Shown: positions 33,174 through 44,811 of the stretch, piece after piece
Numbering within the stretch: position 1 is the stretch's first letter
Layout of the letters: every line of letters begins with the position of its first letter
From: Liquidambar formosana
Lineage: Eukaryota > Streptophyta > Magnoliopsida > Saxifragales > Altingiaceae
Assembly: GCA_039720395.1 (NCBI GenBank)
Contig: CM077834.1
Coordinates: forward strand, 5,910,607 to 5,974,606
DNA length: 64,000 bases
Reading direction: 5' to 3'
Translations under genes and position numbers: made by a program
The notes under the pieces: model-generated
Told to the model about the DNA's origin: nothing
Databases searched by the model: none
What the model saw: only the letters and a program-made list of their open reading frames with translations

Positions 33174-34128
33174 TTATGTGTCTAAATAAATATGATTATA
33201 TATTTATATATTAATATTTATGTATTTACATATCTGTATTTACATATTTATATTTTTTAAAATTAAATGTGTCTTTATGTTATGTTATTATATATAAATA
33301 TATATTTATGTGTGTATATATATATATATATATATTTATGTGTCCAAATAAATATGATTATATATTTATATATTAATATTTATGTATTTATATATCTGTA
33401 TTTATATATTTATATTTTTTAAAATTAATTATTACACGTGACGTAATTTGAGTGAAAAAAAATTACTCTTCTACCGTGAGTAACCAAATAGCGTCCTATA
33501 CTTTACTGTCCTTTATTAGAGTCAAATCCAATTTTGAGAAAGTGGTTCGTTCCACTGCCCTGTACTTTCTTTATACACTAGGTTTTCCTTTGTACTATTT
33601 CTAGTGCATGTTTAAGATGGTGCCAAGTGTTTAAAAAATATATGTATAAATAAAATTGTTATTATTATGCTTGACTTATAGTGGCATCTAATATCGGACA
33701 GTGGCTTAATAACAAGGGAAAATATATCACAAAAGTGGTTCGGCCCACTGCTCCATGTAGTGCTTTACAGTTTTTAAATATTTATTTTCTATTTATTTCA
33801 TGTACTATGCTCTGATGTGTGGATGAGAGACTGCCACCTGTTGAGAGAGAAAATAAAAAAAGTAACGTACATACGGGTGGACATTTTTTCCCGAGGTCAT
33901 AGTCATATGTCTCCTCTCCTATCAGCATAGGTCTACAGCCTCTATATAACACATGCCACGTGTCGTCAAGGTCACTCATTCCTTCTGCTCACTTGATCAT
34001 TAATCATAAAACTAGTTACTAATCAGTGTAATACATGGAAAATTATTTTTAATTTTTAATTGATTAATTTATGTTAGGAATTTCAACTCTTTGAGAGTCT
34101 ATCATGCATATGTCCCCCATTTGTCAAG
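32514..34128. other. AT-rich gene-free interval with tandem repeats
   Basis: No gene recognised. It contains poly-T and poly-G stretches (32720-32746), a TA microsatellite and the 164-bp tandem repeat listed separately. Short ORFs are compositionally biased and unsupported. Confidence 0.5.
33103..33426. repeat. Tandem duplication, 164-bp AT-rich unit
   Basis: Two units, both starting atgtgtctttatgttatg (33103 and 33267), differ at few sites and in the length of an internal TA microsatellite. Confidence 0.9.
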
Positions 34129-35348
34129 GACTGCAACTCCGTCCGGGAAAATGGCAATATAAGTTCCGAACTAAACTCATTTATCTTGAAAAGACCATTA
34201 CCACCATTTTTAAAACTGTTATTACCACCCCCTTATCTTTGGTTTTATTTTCAAACCATTCTCTTCGTCTCTTTAGTAATGATTATTTCTATGTAATGAT
34301 TATATCAATCTAGAGCGTAATGATTATAGTTTTATTTTGTTGAATGTTGGTTGCTGAATAGCATATGTTATTTATTCCAAACTAATTTATGTTTTTAATT
34401 TTATTCATGACTAAATAATTGGTCTAATTGAATTAATGATGTATTTGGAAGAGTTGGTGGGCTAAGAAGACTATCTATCTAACGTTGGTGGAACAAAGTC
34501 AGACAATGGAAATGATTATTAGAACTCGCTTCAATGATATAGAATTACACAACATCGAGAACATGATAGAAGAATAGGGGCCTAATCAAGCAAAATTCAA
34601 ATTTTTTGTAAAGATGGACACATATAAAAATACGTCCAAGTTTTAATAAGGAAAAGACATTATGCAACAAAATCATTCATAAAGATCTTTTAGAAGAATG
34701 AAAATCTTCCAAAAGAAGACTATAAATTTTGAAAAAACAATATCAGGAAGATCATGTGAAGGAAGGAAGAACATGACCTCAAATATCAAAAAGTAAATGG
34801 CACTTAGAGTATTGTAAATGTGGTGGTTGAGGATGCTATAAATGCTATTTACTTTTTGATATTTGAGGTCAAGTTCTTCCTTCCTTCATGTGATATTCTT
34901 AACATTGTTTATGAGCATTTTCAAAAATTCTTTTGTTTTCTTTTGGAAGATAGTTAAACTTCATTAATGCTTTTGCTGCATAATGTCTTTTACTTTTTGA
35001 AACTTAGACATGTTCTTCATACGTGTCCATCTTTGTAAAAATTTAAATCTTGTCCAATTGGTCCCTAAAAATACTATTTGTACTTTCAATGCTATTATCA
35101 CTTGATTTATCCAATTTTCTACCTTCTATTTCATCTTCTAACCTTTCTTATTTAATATAAGCATAAATTAGTTACCGGAAAAATAACACATGTTGTTCAA
35201 CAACCACAACCAACATTCAACAATGTAAATAAAAAACCAAGAATAAGAGTAGCAACAACAGTTTTAAAAGAGGTGGAAATTGTCTTTTCCATGCTAAACG
35301 AGTTTAGTTCGGGCGTACATTGCCATTTTCCTGGACCAAGTTGCAGTC
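34129..35348. mobile_element. Giant palindromic foldback element, about 1.2 kb
   Basis: The two halves are inverted copies over almost their full length. Left start gactgcaact...ggaaaatggcaat pairs with right end attgccattttcc...agttgcagtc. Inner arms pair around 'ggaaggaagaac' and 'caaatatcaaaaagtaaat', with the turn near 34830-34850. No coding capacity. The arms are diverged, so it is an old insertion and not a cloning artefact. Target duplication not resolved. Confidence 0.8.
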
Positions 35349-35700
35349 TAAGTTCATGGTACCCAACATCCATCATGCCATCACCTTGTTCTGTCCCATC
35401 AGTCCATCACCCCGTTCTGTACTACGTCAACACCCATCACCCTGTTTCGTCAAGCTTTTGCAGCCTTGCAGCGTGAGAAGGTACAATCACGCCAATACCA
35501 ATCACCCTCTTTTGTCACTAGATGGCCCAGGCCTACAGTGTGAGAAGGTACCTTCAACAGCTCCTCTATTATGCCGATTTGGACGATTGTGAACGGAGGA
35601 AATTTTGGGGGCCGATTGGATTTGGAATTGGTTTCCAAGAATATCAATCGTTTCTGTTCAATTTGACTTGATAAATACAAAAACCTTAGAAAATAAAATA
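35349..35700. repeat. Relic of the F/H-type 3' flank
   Basis: Landmarks 'caccctcttttgtcactaga', 'gagaaggtaccttca' and 'ggatttggaattgg' recur at 36030-36180, 39690-39745 plus 40146-40420 and, in part, 20230-20300 and 49710-49770. In the last cases this sequence lies just 3' of an F-box copy. This is therefore the shared 3' flank of a lost or displaced copy. Confidence 0.6.
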
Positions 35701-35701
35701 A

Positions 35702-35997
35702 GGGATAAATTGTAGAAAAAGCCCTCCTTAAGTATAAGGGTTAACAGATAATGCTTTTATATTTTAATTTTATTAATAAATATTTTTAATTTAATTAGAG
35801 ATCTAATTAGTTTAACACCATTAATGATAGACTTAAAAAGATTTATATGCCGCTATACCCTTTTTACCACGTTTTACTCGTTGAAGACATTTTTAGCAAC
35901 TATCTTTTAACAATATAAAGAAGACATATTGATAAAATTAAAACATAAGAGATTATCTATTAACTCTATACTTCAACGAATTTTTCACAATCTATCT
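35702..35997. mobile_element. MITE, family 1, copy 2
   Basis: The ends pair: ggataaattgtagaaaaa at the left, and agatagattgtgaaaaat when the right end is reverse-complemented. Both are followed by a 'taagtata' or 'gaagtata' block. The architecture matches the element at 163-512. A-rich flanks (aaaataaaataa and aaaataaaagaa) look like a target duplication. Confidence 0.75.
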
Positions 35998-36019
35998 TAA
36001 AATAAAAGAAAAATAGTAC

Positions 36020-36544
36020 AAGTATTTAACCAAGCCAGTACCCATCACCCTCTTTTGTCACTAGATGGCTAAAAGGTCGGGCCTTACCATGTGAGAAGGT
36101 ACCTTCAAAAGCTCCTTTTTATATTTTTGCCATTTGGACGATTATGAGCAAAAGGAAATTTCAGGGTCCCATGCCGGTTTTGAGTTTTTTTTGGAATCCT
36201 AGATGAGCTCCTAAATTGGGATTTCTATATGTATTCACACGTATAATAAAATTGATATCTAATCATTTTTTTTTTAAGTATACAAAAAATCTACTTACAT
36301 ATATGATTACAAAAATTTGTTTATATAGATTAAGATAAAGAATAAATCTTTATAAAAATTGAAAAAAAAAAAATCTGATCTTCTTCCTTTATAATTTAGA
36401 AAAATTCACATATACAAGAAGAATTAAAAAAACAAACAAAATGTAAAGCAATAATAACAAAAAGAAATGAACCAACAAGGGTACCAATTAAGTTGGAGCC
36501 CTTAAACTTGGATTGAAACCTTTGCTCATTTAGTTATTAAAAAA
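36020..36544. other. Second flank relic and AT-rich spacer
   Basis: Positions 36030-36180 repeat the 'caccctcttttgtcactaga' flank sequence. The remainder is AT-rich with no ORF of interest. Confidence 0.5.
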
Positions 36545-36936
36545 AGGGATCTCTATTGGCATCCTAAGACTTGCTTTTCATTCACAGTTATTTTACACTT
36601 TAATGTTTTATGAAAAATATAAAAGGATTCTTATAAAAACCGGTCATGTTATCCATTAGAAAACATCATTTTGAACAACTTTTTTGAAGAAATTTTTTCC
36701 GACATCTATCGTTTATGTGATTATTTATGTCTTTTTTTCATAAAAGGCTAAAAAGTCTATTTAAATGATAGATTTTGAAAAAAAAATTTTATACAAAATT
36801 ATTTAAAATAATGTTTTTTAATAGATTATACGATTAATTTTCATAAAAACTTTTTATATTTTTTATAAAATTTTAAATTGTAAAATAAATAAAGAATGAG
36901 AAGCAAGTCTTGATATTGGATATCAATAAAAGCTCC
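36545..36936. mobile_element. MITE, family 2, copy 1 (392 bp)
   Basis: The inverted repeats are about 170 bp long. Left: agggatctctattggcatcc; right, reverse-complemented: aggagcttttattgatatcc. The inner arms pair through 'aagacttgctt' and on to 'atctatc' near the centre. A-rich flanks obscure the target duplication. Confidence 0.75.
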
Positions 36937-38537
36937 TTTTAAAAAAAAAATGTATTATTATTATTATACATATTTTTTTTTACCAACTACAAAGGATATC
37001 AATTAAATTGGGATATTTATTTTTTATCAAAATTTTGAAGCCTCGTGCGCCTGCCTAGTGGCCTTAACTGAGGGCCAGGCCTGCTACAAAATATTACTGT
37101 GGTTATAAAGTGAAAGTAAAGTACCGTCCCTGAAGGCTAGGGTACTATATTCTTCTTACTGCCCTCCTAACAACATTACTGTGGTTATAAAGTGAAAGTA
37201 AAGTACAGCCCCTTGACATTTATCCCAAAAGAAAAAAAAAAAAAAAAGTACCGTCCCTGAAGGCAAGGCTACTATATTCTTCTTACACATGGCCCATATC
37301 ACTCCACAACCTTCCCTTGTCTCGTAGACCTTTTCTTGTCTTGTAGCAAATGGTGTAATTTGATGAAAGACACCAAAAGATATACCCCCTTCCTTCTTAA
37401 ATTATTGATTTATTTATTTATTTATTTTAGGATATTTTAAAACTATTATCATATTCCAAAAATCAATAGTTTTATTTTTTTATTTATTAAAATATTTTTG
37501 GATGTTCCTAAAATTACTTTTTTTCAATATTTTGTACACTTGATAGCAAAATTAGAATGACAAAACATATATATTAATATAAAAACATTTAATAAGATTT
37601 TCTAAAAAAATATATTTTTTCAAAGTGAACAATCAAATAATAATGGAGGGAGTATATATTAAAAGACATTTCTATTATTTTCTTTTTTTCTAGATAATAG
37701 AATAGGGTAAAATAAAAGCAATCCAACATCCAAGACAGAGGTTAAACCATTTTAATTAATGCTTGGAAAGTCAAACCAAACATTCAAACATTAACCAAAT
37801 TATTCAAGATTGACCAAAAGATAGAGCCTGTACAAAAAATACATAATCAAAGTCTGAATGCACGAGCCAATCATGCCCCTAAAAAAATACATAATTCCAT
37901 TTAGTACCATTCCTAAGCCCATACAACTTCTATTTTTGAAAATATTTCTTTTCAATCTTCCCCAAACGTTGCAACAGAATTCCCTGGAGAAACAATGAAA
38001 AGTGAAAATATTAATGATGAAAAAAAAAAAAAACCAACCTAAGAAAAAGGTCTGAATTCAATAATGGAAGAAGAGACATACAAAACAAAAAAAAATAAAA
38101 ATGTTCTCAATTCAATACTGGAAGCCAAAAGAGACATTTAAAGACTACAAATTTCATTCCCTTGCTAACCTACATTACATAATATCCTTCATTTGTAGAC
38201 ATATCCACACCCATGTTGAATAAATCCTTAGGCATTATTTTGATAGTGACACGTAAAATACTTGTGCTTGTAAGGCGAGCACTACAGGTTCGTCAGTCAA
38301 AAAAAAACATTTATTAATAATTCACATACAAATATATGTATGTATGCATGTAGCAAAAAAAAGGAAGAAATGTTCAAAAGAATATTAAAAACCTGATGAA
38401 GATTGCAAAATAACAAGAAAATGATGGTTTCTGCAATGAGGAAAAAAATTGTTATAACTTTGAAAAGAGCATCAATTGAATTTATAAATGAGGCATGACA
38501 AAAACAACTTCAGGCTATATACTCTTCACTATTAAAA
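36937..38537. other. Gene-free interval
   Basis: No recognised gene. A roughly 50-bp segment ('ttactgtggttataaagtgaaagtaaagta') occurs twice at about 37095 and 37175, and 'ccgtccctgaaggc' also recurs. The rest is AT-rich. Confidence 0.45.
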
Positions 38538-39480
38538 CGGAGTTGCACTATAAATGGAGTCTCACATTAGACAACACAAGGCGGCCTTTTGGTATTGAAA
38601 TCCAATTCTAGAACATAAGCAATAGGCTCAAGTTCAGATTTTAAGTTCTAGGGTCTGTTTGGGAACTTTAAAAGCTTGAATTCAGACTAACTTCAATCCA
38701 TAACTGTTATCTAGGTTTTTAAGTAAACCAGCTCATAGTTGGTTTGAAAAAAATTGTGTATATGCCTTATTTTTAAAACAAAGCTAAACTGTTTAGCAGA
38801 AAAACAGACTTACCAAACAGTGTAAAATCAAAACTGGCCAGACTTATCCTTCAATTGGACCAGGTTTTCAAGTTTGCCAAACAGCCCCCCCTAGTCTCAA
38901 TCAATGCTTGGTCAAGGAATTCAAAAGGGTTCGATTCAAGTCAAGAATTGAATCAATTTATTTAATTTGGTTTAATTCGATTTAATTGGAAACTTTAGTC
39001 ACATGCCACAAGTTGGGTTGATCAAAGAAGCTTGATAATTCTTTTTTTATAATTTATTTGTCAAGAAGCCTAATAATTTTTTTTTTTTATTTTTCCGCAA
39101 AAATATTTGTTGTTTGGAAGCAAATTTAGGCATGTTGTCAAACCGAGAATCAAATCCAATTCAATGGATTGTAATTTGGTTTGATTTAAATATGACCAAA
39201 TATTAGTTTTGAACCCAGGTTGAACCAAGCCAAACCAAAACGAACCTGACTTGCATCTATGGTTGGAACCGAGTAGGAAGAGTCATATACTAATCATCAA
39301 AGGCCCATTATTGAATTTTATGGAGATGAGGATAGAATGAGTAGAACCTTAATTATCATAAAGGAGTTGTTGAGAAGTCTTATGTTTTGTCTGAACGAGG
39401 AATTTGAAAAAATATTTTGAAATGAAATGATAGAATTTTAGAGTTGAAAATTTATAACTATTAGAATTATAAAGTTACTT
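38538..39480. repeat. Orphan copy of the F/H-type 5' flank
   Basis: This matches 53459-54190 (5' of copy H) and partly 43989-44190 (5' of copy F). Landmarks are 'ggagttgcactata', 'ggagtctcacatt' and 'ttgatcaaagaagctt'. No F-box gene remains beside it. It contains a Tourist-like MITE. Confidence 0.75.
38651..38890. mobile_element. Tourist-like MITE, 240 bp, with empty paralogous site
   Basis: The ends are gggtctgtttgggaactt and, reverse-complemented, ggggggctgtttggcaaactt. A CTA direct repeat lies at 38648-38650 and 38891-38893. The paralogous sequence at 44091-44115 reads gattttaagttctagtccca without the element. Confidence 0.9.
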
Positions 39481-39486
39481 GTTTGA

Positions 39487-39655
39487 ACCTTAAGGGGTAG
39501 CTTAGTAGAAGGTCCTGAGTTTGACTCTTACTAAACTTCTTGGGACCACCTACTCAAGATTTTATGGTTTTCATAGGCCTTAGACTTAGTTGATTCATAT
39601 GGGTTATAGAATCTTATATGAGTCTGGGGTTTGCTCAAAAGGTTTCCTCATTATG
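39487..39655 (+). mobile_element. tRNA-derived SINE, older duplicate pair
   Basis: A-box-like ggtagcttagtagaagg and B-box-like gagtttgactctta lie in correct order, followed by a common 3' body ending 'ttcctcattatg' and an A-rich tail. A degenerate second copy with the same flanks lies at 54191-54400, so it was inserted before that duplication. Confidence 0.6.
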
Positions 39656-39753
39656 AAATAAATAAAAAAATAAAAGGAAATTTTAGGACCCCGTGGCCCA
39701 AGTTTTTGCAGCCTTACAGTGTTAGAAGGCACGCTCACGTTATTACCCATCAC

Positions 39754-40145
39754 AGGTACAGCTATTGCCAATTTGCCACCTCTCAATTTTACCAACACCT
39801 CCCATTTGTTTAGTTCTTTTAACAGATTTTATGCAAAATACAAAAGGTACATTATTTTGAACAATTTTGTACAAAAAGTTTTTTCAAAATCTATCATTTA
39901 AATAAACTTTTTAACATTTAAATAAACTTTTTAACAAAAATAAAATAGAGATTATATATACCAAAAAGTCTACTTAGCGATAGATTTTGAAAAAACTTTA
40001 TTCTGTAAAGTTGTTCAAAATGATTTTTTCTAATGGACAAGGTGATCAATTTTCTTAAAAACGTTTAATATTTTACATAAAATCTTTAAAAATTAAAAGA
40101 AGTGGAGGACATTGTTAAAATTGAGGGTGATAATAACGGGGACCT
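39754..40145. mobile_element. MITE, family 2, copy 2 (392 bp)
   Basis: It starts aggt and ends acct. Inverted arms pair around 'ccaatttgcca...ctcaattttac' and 'gtaaaat...ttgaggg'. It is flanked by a 9-bp direct repeat with one mismatch (acccatcac and acccaacac). It splits the flank sequence that is continuous at about 35505. The length is equal to the element at 36545. Confidence 0.85.
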
Positions 40146-40659
40146 ACCCAACACCCTCTTTTGTCACTAGAGACGATTATGAACAAAAGGAAATTTTAGG
40201 GCCCCATGGCCCAAGCTTTTGCAGCATTACATAGTTACATGTGAGTATGTGACAATATACCTTCAAAAACTACTCTGTTTTTTTTACGATTTGGACGATT
40301 CTGAACAAAAGAAAACTTTAGGGCCCGACTGGATTTGGAATTGGGCTTCAAGGATATCAATCGTTTCACTTGAATTTGACTCGATGTACACAAAAACCTT
40401 AGAAAATAAATAAAAGAAAATAGCACATGTATTAACCAATCCATAGAGATTCAATCTCGGAAATGCCAACAATTAAATCAGATTGTAAGTGACAAAGAGA
40501 CTCAATTGACCAACACAAAAATCATATTAGCCTGTCATAACCCCACTGCACATCTATAGAACAGATCAGAAAAAAAGAGAGGAAATGGGGATACGTTTCA
40601 TAATAGACAATGTCATCAAAAGACTTTTGACTTTGTTTGAGAGGGGAAAAAAAAAAAAA

Positions 40660-42812
40660 TCAGAGTAATACAATCTGATGTGCCTTTGATCTCCTTGAGA
40701 GTTTTGACAACCTCTTACTAACCTCCAACTCAGTCTTTTTCGTCATATTTTTTATTTTTATTAAATTCAATGTATGCAAAACGGCTGTACTTTTCAGAAA
40801 ATATTGAACCAGTTTCAACTTTTCTTGCATCCCTTGGAATTCCCAAATTTTGATTGTCTTGAGGGAAAATATCAAACAACGAGGAACATGCTTGGGTGGA
40901 CTCCACTGGAATTCTCCACTACCTTGAGGTGCAAGTCCCTGAAAAAAAAAAAAAAAAAAAAAAATTAACAAAAGGTTCAAAGTCGCTACTTATGACTCAC
41001 CAGCCAGTCTAGTAATATAGGTTACTTGCCATTATTTTTTTCTTTCAGCAAAAGATTGTGATTTCTTTGGACAGAATTGTGCATCATATAATATTACCTC
41101 CCGGAAGAAAAGAACTTCTAGATGAGGTGAGTTTTGAAGTAATTCTGGCAGCAAATGCCATCCTAAGTGTAGCTTAGTACCAAGCTCCAAACGGGTCACA
41201 TTATTAAGCATGGGCATCTTGTAATGACATAATTGAAGAGCCTTCATGCAAAAAAAAAAAAAAAGAAAAGAAAAAAAAAGAAGGGACAATCAAGCACTTA
41301 AAACATCATCGGTCAAATCTACAACAAGAAGCAATCGAGATGGAGAAAGAGAAAGAGTAAGAGAAAGAGAAAGAGAAAGCAGCTGTTTGACAACTTAACA
41401 TTGTAAAGAAAGAGTCAAGAAAGCTAACCTCCATAGATACACCAAATAAATGTAGAACCCTAACATTGGAGATCCCTCTAACAAGGTCAGAGAAATCATC
41501 TTGTTGACCGTCATATTGATGAATTTGAACATAAGCTTCAGATATAGATTTTGGGTTCTTCACCCAATAGCCTTCTACTGAATGATCAAAGATTTTAAAG
41601 AATTCAAGCCCCAGGGCATCAATGATGATCTTGTTACTATTTTTACATATGAAGGGATGGATCATAGTCAAACTCTTGAGTGCAAGAGGAGAAATGTTAA
41701 AAACAATTTTCTTGTTAAAAGCAATTTTTTTTTGTTAAATTTACATTCCTTTATAAGCAACTCTTTAATCACTGGGCAGCTATAAACCAGCGTTTGCATT
41801 GAGTTACCATCCTGAAATTCAACAAAACCTGAGATGTAGGGTCTCCAATTTAGCGGGAACATCCAAAACAGACGCTGTATCTAGTTTGAGAGATACCAGT
41901 GTGCCACAAATTAAAACACCATGAGGCAGCACCGTAGAGATCTTGTTAAATTTACATTCCTTTATAAGCAAGTCTTCAAGAACAGGGCAGCTAGAAATGA
42001 GCATTTGCATTGAGGAGTCATCATCCATAAATTCAACAAACTTGAGATGTAGGGTCCTTAGTTTTGGTAGAGCAACAGAACCAGGAACATTCAGAACAGA
42101 CATTGTATCTAGTTTGAGAGATACCAGTGTGCCACAAAATAAAAATCCATGAGGCAGCACCTTAGAGATCCAATTACATTTACATTCCTTTATAAGCAAC
42201 TCATCAAGCATAGGGCAGCTAGAAATGAGCGTCAACATTGATGAGGGATTCCAAAATTCAACCAACTTGAGATGTAGGGTCTTCAGTTTAGGTAAACCAA
42301 CGGAAGCTGGAACATCCTCAACAATCGTCGTATCTAGTTTGAGAGATATCAGTGCGCCACAAGTAAAAACATCACGAGGCAGCACCACAGAGATACAGAG
42401 ATCAAGCTCTTGAACATTCTGCGATAGTGCAGTGCAAATCCATGTGTGAACATGGGAGTACAAATAATACCTACGAAATTTGAGACAATATCTTCGTATG
42501 TGTGACACATTACGTAAAGTTAACACTATCAACAGAAGTAGCAAAGCGTGTTGGCTGAGTGCATTTATTCTGTACCCATAACTCATCATCAAAGTCTAGG
42601 TTGAGAAGTGAAGCCCAGAGATACTTCCACCTAGTGGATAGAATGCAAGTTCCCACAGCATACTTTGTTGGGAGGAAGGATAGGATGTAGCCAAGAATTT
42701 CATTTGGTAAATAGCTAAATCTGTCCTTGCTTTCCTCAATTGCAACCTCCTCAAAAATCTTCTGGTGCTTGAGTGAATCGATAAGATTTTTTTGCTTTGC
42801 ATTTGAATCCAT
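40660..42812 (-). pseudogene. F-box/LRR/FBD gene copy F, multiple frameshifts, triplicated LRR module
   Basis: Exons: 42812-41429, 41241-41098 and 40938-40660. The start is MDSNAKQKNL, and the F-box is SYLPNEILGYILSFLPTKYA. A 2-bp deletion near 42527 (acactatcaac against acactctatcaac in H) ends the frame at VDSVNFT. Downstream LRRs are open in another frame, then a further deletion and shift occur near 41830-41860. The LRR region contains three successive modules of about 225 bp, each with CGxLxSLKLDT and LLIKECKxN, where intact paralogues have one. The FBD exon (GLAPQGSGEFQWSPP to IVLL) is open. Non-functional unless an unusual transcript is made. Confidence 0.9.
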
Positions 42813-44197
42813 GGTTTCTGTGATGGTACTCTCCAAGTCTTCATTTGGTTGATATGAAAAAAAAAAAAAAAACAAAAAAAAAAAATCAGAATCCCAAATT
42901 CTAAAGTTTCGTATTGTTAAACCTAAAAGCTTCCTCCCGCATAAATCAACATTCAGCACACTGAAAACTACATTTTAGATTAGGCTAGCAGCCCACATAA
43001 GAGCCTGCATTCAAGATGCACAAGTGCCTGTTTTACCAATCAGTAAAATTGCTTTTACCATTCGGGTCGATTCAAAGTATGAGTGAACAAAATCATCCTC
43101 TTTGACAAATAAATCAAGAAGAGATTGGGAAAACATTAGATAATTCAATGAGGAACACTAAGGGGGGTTGTTTGGCAAATCTAAAAACTTGATTTGCTGA
43201 AAATAAGTCTAACCAGTTTCGATTTCATACCGGTTGGTAATTCTTAGTCAGTTTTGATTTCATATTATTTAGTAAATCTCTTTTTTGGGTTAAAGAGTTA
43301 GCTTTGTTCTGAAAACAAAGCATTGTTCCGAAAACAAAGTATAAACATAATTTTTTTCAACAGATATCAGTTATAGACTTATCCAGTTTTAATATTCCCA
43401 AACAGGCCCTAATGTTAAAGACTGCAGCCTTCTTAAAATTTTGAAGTTTTGCATATGAACGAATAAATCGAATAAAGGTTCCTTTAGGTAAGCAATTTGA
43501 AGGTAATAAGAAAAGAAAAATAATGAATTTTTACTTTCAAAAGCAAAAAAATAAAAATAAATAAATAAAATCAATCCTACGGACAATACTATTGAAATAG
43601 TGCCTAAAAAAAAATGGGCAAAAAATAAAGATAAAAAAATCTAAAGAAGACCCGAGACGACATACAGATGCAGTCAACTGAGCTTTATACAGCCATTTGG
43701 CTTCGTTTAGTTGAGATTCTCCAACCAACACAACATTCAATTTTCTTTTCTTTTATGCTTTCAATTTCCAAAAACAAGAAGAAAAATACTTTATTTTCCT
43801 CGGGCTTTTTCGCAGCAACCAAACAGATGGTAACACTAAGTTTGTAGAAGGGAAAGAGAAAGCCATGGAAAAAGAAAAGAACCTGCTATGGAAGGCTAGA
43901 AATTGGTGCAGATTTTGTTGACGGATGTGGCTGCAACATCAAAATCTCTTATACCTAAAGATTTAGACCTAGGGTTTTATGTTGTAAACGGAGTTGCACT
44001 ATAAATGGAGTCTCACATTGGACAACGCAAGGGGCGGCGTTTTGGTATTGATATCCAATTCTAGAACATAAGCAATAGGGCCCAAGTTCAGATTTTAAGT
44101 TCTAGTCCCAATCAATGCCTGGCCGAGAAGCGGTTTGATTCGAAATTTTTAGTCACGTGCCACAAATCAGGTTGATCAAAGAAGCTGTATATATATA
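42813..44197 (-). promoter_or_regulatory. Shared 5' flank of copy F
   Basis: Blocks here match the 5' flanks of H (51958-54190) and K (63330-63970). The most conserved is 43797-43990 ('cagcaaccaaacaga', 'agaacctgctatgg', 'gatgtggctgcaac'), also at 53275-53445 and 63793-63940. This conservation about 1 kb upstream suggests a distal promoter or non-coding first exon. It also carries a MITE at 43162-43409. Confidence 0.45.
43162..43409. mobile_element. Tourist-like MITE in the F flank
   Basis: The left end is ggggggttgtttggcaaat and the right end, reverse-complemented, is gggcctgtttgggaatatt, with TAA on both sides (43159-43161 and 43410-43412). The orthologous insertion in the H flank is at 52312-52535, so it predates the F/H duplication. 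Confidence 0.8.
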
Positions 44198-44780
44198 TTA
44201 GCTATAGCACACGTGCGTTGCATGTAAACATTTTAAATGATAATAATTATATATAAAAAAAATACATGGAGATTTTTAAATTCTTAACAAGGTTTTTGTT
44301 GGTTGTGGTATGCTCATCACAATTTGACAAAAACACAATAATATGCACAAAAATAAAGTAAATTAATTTAATATTGGATTGTGACTGTAACTACACAATG
44401 ACTATAGCTATAGAAAAGATTAAAGGAATTGATGAGAACTATCTTACTTTGATCAAGTGAACCTCAATATGAAGATAATTCTTTCTCTAGGCAACCAGAT
44501 ATTCACTATCGTTGTTCATATTTTTTTTTTCTTGGGAAACTGTCCTTTTATATAAATATAAAGAAAACCAATCCTAATAAAAAAAGGTGAACTAATCCTA
44601 ATCAAATGCATACACCTTAATATATTTTTTCTTTTCTTGGGAAACCATCCTTTTAATCCTAATTAAATGCATAGACCTTAGTGCTTAGGTAAGGGCATTG
44701 ATGTCATTACATTTTAAAATAAGGGTATTTTAGAGAATTAAAAGTTTTTCTAAGATTCATCCTTTTATAGGTAGTATAGA
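44198..44780 (-). mobile_element. Short non-autonomous Helitron, 583 bp
   Basis: Read on the minus strand, it begins TCTATACTACCTATAAAAGG at 44780 after host A. It ends with a palindromic GCACACGTGC-type hairpin region and CTAA before host T. These are typical plant Helitron termini. Only a few hundred AT-rich bases lie inside. A GATATA microsatellite follows its 5' end (44781-44811). Confidence 0.75.
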
Positions 44781-44811
44781 TATAGATATAGATAGATATA
44801 GATATAGATAT

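Noticed and set aside
34129..35348. Palindrome as an assembly artefact (inverted read duplication)
   Set aside because: The arms differ at many positions and have different indels, as in an old inverted repeat and not a duplicated read.
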